From contig CAJXMF010000018.1 in NCBI GenBank assembly GCA_913056195.1, forward strand, positions 1 through 43,376: a stretch of 43,376 nt of DNA, in the 5' to 3' direction. Numbering within the stretch: the stretch's first letter is position 1; each line of letters starts with the position of its first letter. Made by a program: the position numbers and the translations under genes. Source of the DNA: an uncultured Methylococcaceae bacterium. GTDB lineage: Bacteria; Pseudomonadota; Gammaproteobacteria; Methylococcales; Methylomonadaceae. A model generated the notes under the pieces. It did no database searches. It worked only from the letters and a program-made list of their open reading frames with translations, and was not told the origin of the DNA. Of this stretch, positions 37,934 through 43,376 are shown in pieces.

Positions 37934-38860
37934 ATGACAGCGCTGATTGAAGCCAAAAACCTGTCTCGATTCTATGGCCGTCAATGTGCCGTTGAGAATG
38001 TCAGCTTCAACCTTAATAAAGGTGAAATACTCGGCTTTCTCGGCAAAAATGGTGCGGGCAAAACCACAACGATGCAGATGCTTTGCGGCTGCCTGGCGCC
38101 AAGCGCCGGTCAGATTTTAATCAACGGTATCGATCTGCTCGACCAGCCCAAACAGGCCAAAGCGGCATTAGGCTATTTACCGGACACACCACCGCTCTAC
38201 AAAGACCTCAGCGTCCATGAATTCCTGCATTATTGCGCCCGCCTGCATCGGGTGCCACGACAACGTTGCGCAAAAGCCGTCCACAAGGCTGAACAGCGCT
38301 GTGGACTTGAATCCGTGCGTCATCGACTGATCAACCAATTATCAAAAGGCTTTCAACAACGGGTGGGCATTGCCCAATCCATTCTGCATGAACCCGATGT
38401 GATCATACTCGATGAACCTACCGTCGGCCTGGATCCAATTCAAATCCAGGACATTCGTCAACTGATCAAACAACTGGGCGAACAACACGGCATTATTCTA
38501 TCCACCCATATTTTATCGGAAGTGCAACAGTCCTGTAGCCACGTACAAATCATCGACCAGGGCCGGCTGATCCTGACAGAATCCATTGCAGGCCTGAATC
38601 GACTGATGAACACGGAACGCATCAATCTCCGTACACGCCTGCCAGTCGATATCGACACCCTCAAAGCACTCGATGGCATTACCGCGGTAGAAGCCAAATC
38701 GCCTCATGAGTATATTGTCCATTTCCACACAAAAGCCGCCGTAACGGACAGGCTGGCAGCCTGTGTACTGGAGAATCAGTGGGGGCTTGAAGCCATCACC
38801 CCACTCAAAAAATCCATGGAAGATATATTTATCAGCCTGACCTCGCAGACCCACACATGA
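37934..38860 (+). CDS. ABC transporter ATP-binding protein (GldA-like)
   Basis: A 308-residue ATP-binding subunit. Walker A GKNGAGKTT is at residues 37-45, the signature LSKGFQQRVGIAQ and Walker B DVIILDEPTVGLDP follow, and the H-loop is in LSTHIL. The C-terminal extension of about 80 residues (from GRLILTESIAGL onward) is the type seen in GldA/NosF-like exporters. It is followed by a permease and a GldG-like protein, making the three-gene system familiar from Bacteroidetes gliding clusters and found widely in proteobacteria with an unknown substrate. The stop overlaps the permease ATG (ATGA). The ATG lies in the loop and right arm of a hairpin and has no ribosome-binding site. Confidence 0.9.
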   Translation: MTALIEAKNLSRFYGRQCAVENVSFNLNKGEILGFLGKNGAGKTTTMQMLCGCLAPSAGQILINGIDLLDQPKQAKAALGYLPDTPPLYKDLSVHEFLHYCARLHRVPRQRCAKAVHKAEQRCGLESVRHRLINQLSKGFQQRVGIAQSILHEPDVIILDEPTVGLDPIQIQDIRQLIKQLGEQHGIILSTHILSEVQQSCSHVQIIDQGRLILTESIAGLNRLMNTERINLRTRLPVDIDTLKALDGITAVEAKSPHEYIVHFHTKAAVTDRLAACVLENQWGLEAITPLKKSMEDIFISLTSQTHT

Positions 38861-39609
38861 TATTCACCATCGCACGCCGGGAATTTCAGTCATTGTTCTT
38901 GTCACCGCTGGCCTGGTCGGTGCTGGCAGTCATTCAGTTTATTCTGGCCTATCTGTTTCTTACCCAAATCGAAACCTTTATGGCCTTTCAATCGCAGCTG
39001 GCTCAAATCAGCCATGCCCCCGGCATTACCGATATTATCGTCGCCCCTTTGTTCAGCAATGCCGCTATTATTCTACTGCTGGTCACCCCCTTACTGACCA
39101 TGCGCACACTGTGCGAAGAACGACGCAACAAAACGCTGACCCTGTTGCTGTCTGCACCGCTTTCGACCACCGACATCGTGCTGGGAAAATATCTGTCGAT
39201 TATCGGCCTGCTGGCCTGCATCGTCGCCATGACCGGTTTAATGTCACTCGCCCTGTTATTCGGTGGCGAGCTGGATTTTGGCAAATGGTTTTGCAACCTA
39301 CTGGGCCTGCTGCTATTAACCGCCGCATTTGCCGCCCTGGGCCTCTACCTGTCCAGTCTTGCCAGTCATCCAACCATCGCCGCGATTGGCAGTTTTGGCT
39401 TACTGTTGTTGCTATGGATTATTGATTGGAAAGCCGGTTTACAAAACCAGAGCAGCGATGTGCTGGAATACATTTCCATGCTGCATCACTTCCAGAATCT
39501 GCAAAGCGGCCTGCTGGACAGTCAGGACGTGCTGTATTTTGTGCTGTTTTGCGCCACCTTTCTGATTCTCAGTATTTTTCGTCTGGAATACGAGCGCCTG
39601 CAAAAATGA
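38857..39609 (+). CDS. ABC-2 type permease (GldF-like)
   Basis: A 250-residue membrane permease with six hydrophobic segments. The opening MIFTIARREFQSLFLSPLAW is typical of ABC-2/GldF permeases, and the TMRTLCEERRNKTLTLLLSAPLSTTDIVLGKYLS stretch in pieces is the family's conserved cytoplasmic region. It overlaps both neighbours by 4 bp, so ATPase, permease and GldG-like protein are expressed as one coupled unit. The substrate is unknown. No oddities: length and helices are complete. Confidence 0.88.
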   Translation: MIFTIARREFQSLFLSPLAWSVLAVIQFILAYLFLTQIETFMAFQSQLAQISHAPGITDIIVAPLFSNAAIILLLVTPLLTMRTLCEERRNKTLTLLLSAPLSTTDIVLGKYLSIIGLLACIVAMTGLMSLALLFGGELDFGKWFCNLLGLLLLTAAFAALGLYLSSLASHPTIAAIGSFGLLLLLWIIDWKAGLQNQSSDVLEYISMLHHFQNLQSGLLDSQDVLYFVLFCATFLILSIFRLEYERLQK

Positions 39610-40949
39610 AAGTCACTCCGCCTATTCATAGAAAACTGTGGTTGAATGCCATTTTAAAAACCCTGGCCTTGCTAACACTGTTGATTGCAGCCGCCTGGCT
39701 CAGCAGCCGCTATCATGCACAAACCGACTTAACCGCCCATCACAACAATACCCTGTCGCCAGTTTCCATAAAAGTCTTACAAAAACTATCGGCACCGATA
39801 CAGATTCACGTCCTGATTTCTGAGCCCACCCTGCGTCAGCAAATCGCCGATTTACTAGCCCGCTATCAACGCGTTAAACCTTCGATCAGCATTGACTACA
39901 GCGACCCGAAAGCGCACCCTGAATTGAGCAAAAAATACCATCTCAGCCCGATCGGCGCCATCGTCGTGGAATACCAGGGAAAACATGAAAAAATAACTTA
40001 CCTGGATGAAAACAGCCTGACCAATGCCCTGCTGCAATTAGCCAACCGCCAGGATATTTATCTCAGTTTTTTAACAGGTCACGGCGAACGCTCACTCGAA
40101 GGCCAGGCTAATTTTGACCTGGGCCTGTTTGGCGCCGAATTACAAAAACGCGGCATTCATCCACAATCGCTTAACCTGGCCGAAACCGGCGCCATTCCAG
40201 ACAATTCATCACTGCTGGTGCTGACCGAACCCGGCATTGCCCTGTTACCCGCAGAAATGCAGCACATCACACATTATCTGCAACAAGGCGGCAATCTCCT
40301 GTTGCTCACCGATCCGGAACGCCGTTTCCTGCGTCCGTTACTGCACGACTTAGGACTTAAAAAACCCGGCGGCCAACTGCTTAGCCCGCAATCGTCACTA
40401 TATGGCGTCGACAACCCCAGCTTTATCGTCATCAGCCAATATCCGCCCCACCCCGTCACCACCGCCTTTAAAGACATGACGTTATTCCCCGGCGTCGCCG
40501 TCTTACAAAACACGGAAAGCAGCGAATATAATCTGCGCACACTGCTTGCAAGCGACCCTCAAGCCTGGCTCGAAAGTAGCCCCGCCACAGCCAACAGTCA
40601 ATTTGACGCCGACAGCCAGGATCAGATGGGACCACTGGATTTTGCCTACAGCCTGACCCGAACACTCAAAACAGGTCAGCAACAACGCATTATCGTCATC
40701 GGTGATGGCGACTTTCTCTCCAATGCCTACCTGAACAATGTCGGTAATCTGGAACTTGGCCTGCGCATCGTTCAATGGCTGACACATAACGACACCTTTA
40801 TTGATATTCCAGCGCGTGACAGCGTCGGCAAAACCCTGCACTTCAACGACCTGACACTGGGCCTGATCAGCACCTTCTTCCTGATCCTGTTGCCAGTTAC
40901 CTTCCTGCTCTGTGGCTTTTATATCTGGCGAAAACGCAAACGAAACTAA
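39606..40949 (+). CDS. GldG-like ABC-associated membrane protein (DUF4350/ABC-type uncharacterised transport)
   Basis: A 447-residue protein with a membrane helix near the N-terminus (TLALLTLLIAAAWLSS) and one at the C-terminus (ISTFFLILLPVTFLLCGFYIW), and a large periplasmic part of about 380 residues between them. The segment LSFLTGHGERSL followed by ELQKRGIHPQSLNL, LLVLTEPGIALL and GGNLLLLTDPE is typical of the GldG/intraflagellar-transport-like domain. The open frame extends back to 39426 inside the permease, but the ATG at 39606 overlaps the permease stop and starts with a cytoplasmic tail and helix. Its role with the ABC pair is unknown. Its TAA stop shares one base with the mutM ATG. 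Confidence 0.86.
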   Translation: MKVTPPIHRKLWLNAILKTLALLTLLIAAAWLSSRYHAQTDLTAHHNNTLSPVSIKVLQKLSAPIQIHVLISEPTLRQQIADLLARYQRVKPSISIDYSDPKAHPELSKKYHLSPIGAIVVEYQGKHEKITYLDENSLTNALLQLANRQDIYLSFLTGHGERSLEGQANFDLGLFGAELQKRGIHPQSLNLAETGAIPDNSSLLVLTEPGIALLPAEMQHITHYLQQGGNLLLLTDPERRFLRPLLHDLGLKKPGGQLLSPQSSLYGVDNPSFIVISQYPPHPVTTAFKDMTLFPGVAVLQNTESSEYNLRTLLASDPQAWLESSPATANSQFDADSQDQMGPLDFAYSLTRTLKTGQQQRIIVIGDGDFLSNAYLNNVGNLELGLRIVQWLTHNDTFIDIPARDSVGKTLHFNDLTLGLISTFFLILLPVTFLLCGFYIWRKRKRN

Positions 40950-41764
40950 TGCCCGAACTTCCCGAAGTCGAAACCACCTGCCGTGGAATTCAACCCCATC
41001 TTATTGATAAAACCATTCAGCAGGTCATTGTCCGGCAAACACAATTACGCTGGCCTGTGCCTGAAAATCTGCATGAAACACTGCAAGGCCAACGTATCCA
41101 GGCGGTTTTCAGGCACGCAAAATATATCGTGCTCGCCGTTGAAAGCGGCTGCGTTATTCTGCATCTGGGCATGTCTGGAAATTTAAGAATCATTGCCGCC
41201 GACACAGCGGCCGCCAAACATGACCATATTGATTTTGTCCTGAGCGATGGCAATGCCCTAAGGCTGAATGACCCACGCAAATTTGGTGCCGTGTTGTGGA
41301 CAGATCAAGCCATCAATGAGCATCCATTATTCAAGGATTTGGGGCCGGAGCCTTTGTCCCTTCAATTTGATGGCAGCCTGCTTTATCAAAAATCCAGAAA
41401 CCGTAAACTCGCGGTCAAAAATTTTATAATGGATAGCCATATTGTCGTCGGTGTCGGCAATATTTACGCCAGCGAAGCCCTGTTTATGGCAGGCATCCAC
41501 CCCAACCGCCAGGCCGGTAAAATAGCCGCCAAACGTTACCAGACATTAGCAGATACCATTAAAACAGTATTGCAACAAGCCATCAACCAAGGCGGCACGA
41601 CGCTGAAGGATTTTGTCAACGCCCAGGGAAAGCCCGGCTATTTCCAACAATCCCTGGCGGTTTATGGCCGAACAGGACAGCCCTGCCTTCAATGTGGCCA
41701 ACCGATTCAACAGATTAAAATTGCGCAGCGCAGCAGTTTTTTTTGCAAACAATGCCAAAAATAA
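40949..41764 (+). CDS. mutM: Formamidopyrimidine-DNA glycosylase
   Basis: A 271-residue base-excision enzyme that removes 8-oxoguanine and formamidopyrimidines and nicks the DNA. It begins MPELPEVE, with Pro2 and Glu3 forming the catalytic end, and the H2TH region contains VVGVGNIYASEALF. The C-terminal zinc finger has four cysteines in CLQCG ... FFCKQCQ. Length is normal. The ATG overlaps the previous stop by one base (TAATG), so it is translationally coupled to the ABC operon, a physical link with no obvious functional logic. A hairpin repeat copy follows within 20 bp of the stop. Confidence 0.97.
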   Translation: MPELPEVETTCRGIQPHLIDKTIQQVIVRQTQLRWPVPENLHETLQGQRIQAVFRHAKYIVLAVESGCVILHLGMSGNLRIIAADTAAAKHDHIDFVLSDGNALRLNDPRKFGAVLWTDQAINEHPLFKDLGPEPLSLQFDGSLLYQKSRNRKLAVKNFIMDSHIVVGVGNIYASEALFMAGIHPNRQAGKIAAKRYQTLADTIKTVLQQAINQGGTTLKDFVNAQGKPGYFQQSLAVYGRTGQPCLQCGQPIQQIKIAQRSSFFCKQCQK

Positions 41765-41780
41765 GAAAAATATTGACTCC

Positions 41781-41853
41781 TCTCAACACCTCCTTCTCCC
41801 GCTGGGAGAAAGCTGGGATGAAGGTATCAAATAGCAGGGCTCTGAATACTTAC
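41781..41853 (+). repeat. Intergenic hairpin repeat, copy 3 of 3
   Basis: A copy of the dispersed repeat between mutM and hsdM. It begins TCTCAACACC, has the hairpin CTTCTCCC/GGGAGAA with a short loop, then GCTGGGATGAAGGTATC, and ends GAATACTTAC. It is slightly diverged from the copies at 23131 and 35214 but aligned over its full length, beyond the hairpin itself. Confidence 0.8.
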
Positions 41854-41909
41854 AAAATAAGACGCTATATGGATGCCAACTTTATTTTATTCACTCACGA
41901 GAAAACCCT

Positions 41910-43376
41910 ATGAGTCGTACCAAACAAACCAACACCGCTGAACAGGCATTCATGAAAGCGCTCGACACTAAACTCTGGAAAGCGGCGGACAAACTGCGCA
42001 ACAACCTGGATGCGGCCAACTACAAGCATGTTGTATTGGGGCTGATCTTCCTGAAATATGTCTCCGATGCCTTTGAAGAGCGGCAGGCCGAACTACGCCA
42101 CCTGTTCACCGAAAACAATAGCGACGACAACATCTACTACATGCCGCGTGAAGACTACAACAGCGATGAAGAATACCAGGAAGCCGTCAATGCCGAGCTG
42201 GAACTGTACGAATACTACCAGGAGAAGAACATATTCTGGGTGCCAATTCGTGCCCGCTGGAACACCTTAAAACAAGCGGCCGCACGGCCTATTGGCTCGG
42301 TCATCTGGCAAGATGAGCCTTCAGCCAAAAATTCAGATAAGCCCGGTAACGATGTCAAACTGCGCTCAATTTCATGGCTTATCGACCAGGCGCTGGAAGC
42401 CATCGAAACCTACAAAATCGATGGCAAACTCGCCAACCCCAAACTCAAGGGCGTGCTGCCCCGTGTCAGCCAATATCAGGTCGAAAACCACAATCTGACT
42501 GAACTGATCAATAGATTCTCCGACACCAGTTTCAGCGCGCCGGAATACAACGGCCAAAAACTGGATCTACACAGCAAAGACATCCTCGGCCATGTCTACG
42601 AATACTTCCTCGGCCAGTTCGCCCTGGCTGAAGGCAAACAGGGCGGCCAGTATTACACGCCCAAAAGCATCGTCACCCTGATTGTCGAAATGCTCCAACC
42701 CTACACCGGCCGCGTCTATGACCCGGCGATGGGTGCCGGTGGTTTCTTCGTCTCCAATGACAAATTCATCGAAGCCCACGCCGCCGAAAAACATTACGAT
42801 GCCAACGAACAGAAAAAACACATCTCCGTTTACGGCCAGGAGAGCAACCCCACCACCTGGAAGCTGGCCGCGATGAACATGGCCATCCGCGGCATCGACT
42901 TCAACTTTGGCAAAAAGAACGCCGACAGCTTTCTGGACGATCAGCACCCGGATCTTCGCGCCGATTACGTCATGGCCAATCCGCCCTTCAATATCAAGGA
43001 CTGGTGGCACGCCAGGCTGGAAAATGATGTACGCTGGAAATACGGCACCCCGCCCAAAAGCAACGCCAACTTCGCCTGGATACAGCACATGCTGCACCAC
43101 CTCAACGACCAGGGTTCCATGGCGCTACTGCTCGCCAACGGTTCCATGAGCTCCAACACCAATAACGAAGGCGAAATCCGCAAGGCGCTGATCGAAGCCG
43201 ACCTGGTCGAATGCATGGTGGCCCTGCCCGGGCAACTGTTCACCAACACCCAGATCCCCGCCTGCATCTGGTTCCTGACCAAGAACAAAAGCGCCCTCAC
43301 CCCCGGCCCCTCTCCCAGAGGGAGAGGGGAGCAATCAAGTCCTCTCCCTTTGGGAGAGGATTTAGGTGAGGGAAAA
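41910..43376 (+). CDS. hsdM: Type I restriction-modification DNA methyltransferase subunit (partial, cut by window end)
   Basis: The first 489 codons of HsdM, the N6-adenine methylase and modification subunit of a type I system. The N-terminal helical domain begins LWKAADKLRNNLDAANYKHVVLGLIFLKYVSD, as in the family. The AdoMet-binding motif I is DPAMGAGGFF (Asp271 region) and the catalytic motif IV is NPPF at residues 357-360. YTPKSIVTLIVEML precedes motif I, as expected. After IPACIWFLTKNK near residue 460 the frame enters a repeat that encodes a Pro/Gly/Arg-rich stretch instead of the usual family sequence, and stays open to the window end. Whether the normal C-terminus follows cannot be seen. 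hsdS and hsdR should lie beyond. Confidence 0.9.
   Translation, partial: MSRTKQTNTAEQAFMKALDTKLWKAADKLRNNLDAANYKHVVLGLIFLKYVSDAFEERQAELRHLFTENNSDDNIYYMPREDYNSDEEYQEAVNAELELYEYYQEKNIFWVPIRARWNTLKQAAARPIGSVIWQDEPSAKNSDKPGNDVKLRSISWLIDQALEAIETYKIDGKLANPKLKGVLPRVSQYQVENHNLTELINRFSDTSFSAPEYNGQKLDLHSKDILGHVYEYFLGQFALAEGKQGGQYYTPKSIVTLIVEMLQPYTGRVYDPAMGAGGFFVSNDKFIEAHAAEKHYDANEQKKHISVYGQESNPTTWKLAAMNMAIRGIDFNFGKKNADSFLDDQHPDLRADYVMANPPFNIKDWWHARLENDVRWKYGTPPKSNANFAWIQHMLHHLNDQGSMALLLANGSMSSNTNNEGEIRKALIEADLVECMVALPGQLFTNTQIPACIWFLTKNKSALTPGPSPRGRGEQSSPLPLGEDLGEGK
43294..43372 (+). repeat. Double-hairpin palindromic repeat inside the hsdM frame
   Basis: A 79-bp element with outer arms CCCTCAC (43294-43300) and GTGAGGG (43366-43372). 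It contains two hairpins: a perfect 10-bp stem 43307-43316/43320-43329 and an 8-bp stem 43341-43348/43352-43359. It is related in its CTCTCCC/GGGAGAG cores to the intergenic repeats, but is a different arrangement. It is translated in frame as part of hsdM as far as the window shows. Confidence 0.85.

Noticed and set aside
39426-39605. 60-codon N-terminal extension of the GldG-like protein
   Set aside because: It lies wholly inside the permease gene in another frame; the ATG at 39606 overlaps the permease stop and begins just before the membrane helix.
42567-43100. 177-codon minus-strand frame opposite hsdM
   Set aside because: Its repetitive hydrophobic composition is the complement of hsdM codons; hsdM has clear motifs I and IV.
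23131-43372. Repeated GC-rich palindromes considered as a CRISPR array
   Set aside because: Copies are isolated, thousands of bases apart, and there are no regular spacers or cas genes.
43294-43372. Considered as a terminator for a short hsdM-like gene
   Set aside because: The hsdM frame has no stop before or within it, and neither hairpin is followed by a T run.

Overview
The window reads as a chromosomal segment of a gammaproteobacterial methanotroph (order Methylococcales). The main evidence is a lanthanide-type methanol dehydrogenase (xoxF) with a XoxJ-like periplasmic partner, together with gammaproteobacterial housekeeping gene order (lepA-lepB-DUF4845-rnc-era-recO) and hflD. The genus cannot be fixed from the sequence alone. 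Coding density is high. I found no rRNA, tRNA or CRISPR array.

Layout. 67-2265: a SulP anion transporter fused to a beta-carbonic anhydrase. 2279-7733 (minus): the lepA/lepB/DUF4845/rnc/era/recO operon, interrupted between lepB and DUF4845 by a 154-bp MITE with perfect 15-bp terminal inverted repeats and an 8-bp target duplication. 7931-9528: two metal transporters (ZIP and GDT1/UPF0016). 9491-10657 (minus): RNase D. 11082-13971: xoxF and a xoxJ-like gene. 14016-22306: a divergent glycogen locus, with malQ, a GH57 enzyme and glgC on minus and glgB and glgA on plus, followed by a secretin-domain-like exported protein.

23403-29961 is the most unusual part. It holds four tightly overlapping genes: a radical SAM protein with a B12-binding-like N-terminus, a NodU/CmcH-type O-carbamoyltransferase, a 714-residue protein that looks like a tandem haem-oxygenase-like diiron oxidase (HDO), and an AlkB-like membrane diiron hydroxylase. 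I read this as an undescribed biosynthetic operon that oxidises and carbamoylates an unknown, probably hydrophobic, product. A CDP-alcohol phosphatidyltransferase and ftsH follow.

32857-35495 (minus): a copper ATPase (copA) and a copZ-like chaperone. 35606-41764 (plus): an EAL-HDOD protein, a rhodanese, hflD, a three-gene GldA/permease/GldG-type ABC system and mutM. 41910 to the window end: a type I restriction-modification methylase (hsdM), cut by the window edge, whose reading frame runs through a double-hairpin palindromic repeat. A related hairpin repeat family occurs in three intergenic gaps (23131, 35214, 41781).

Together the genes describe a one-carbon metabolism (XoxF), carbon storage as glycogen, inorganic carbon and metal handling including copper, and an accessory oxidative/carbamoylation pathway. 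Start sites were moved from the longest open frame where translational overlap, signal peptide or ribosome-binding site argued for it; each case is stated.
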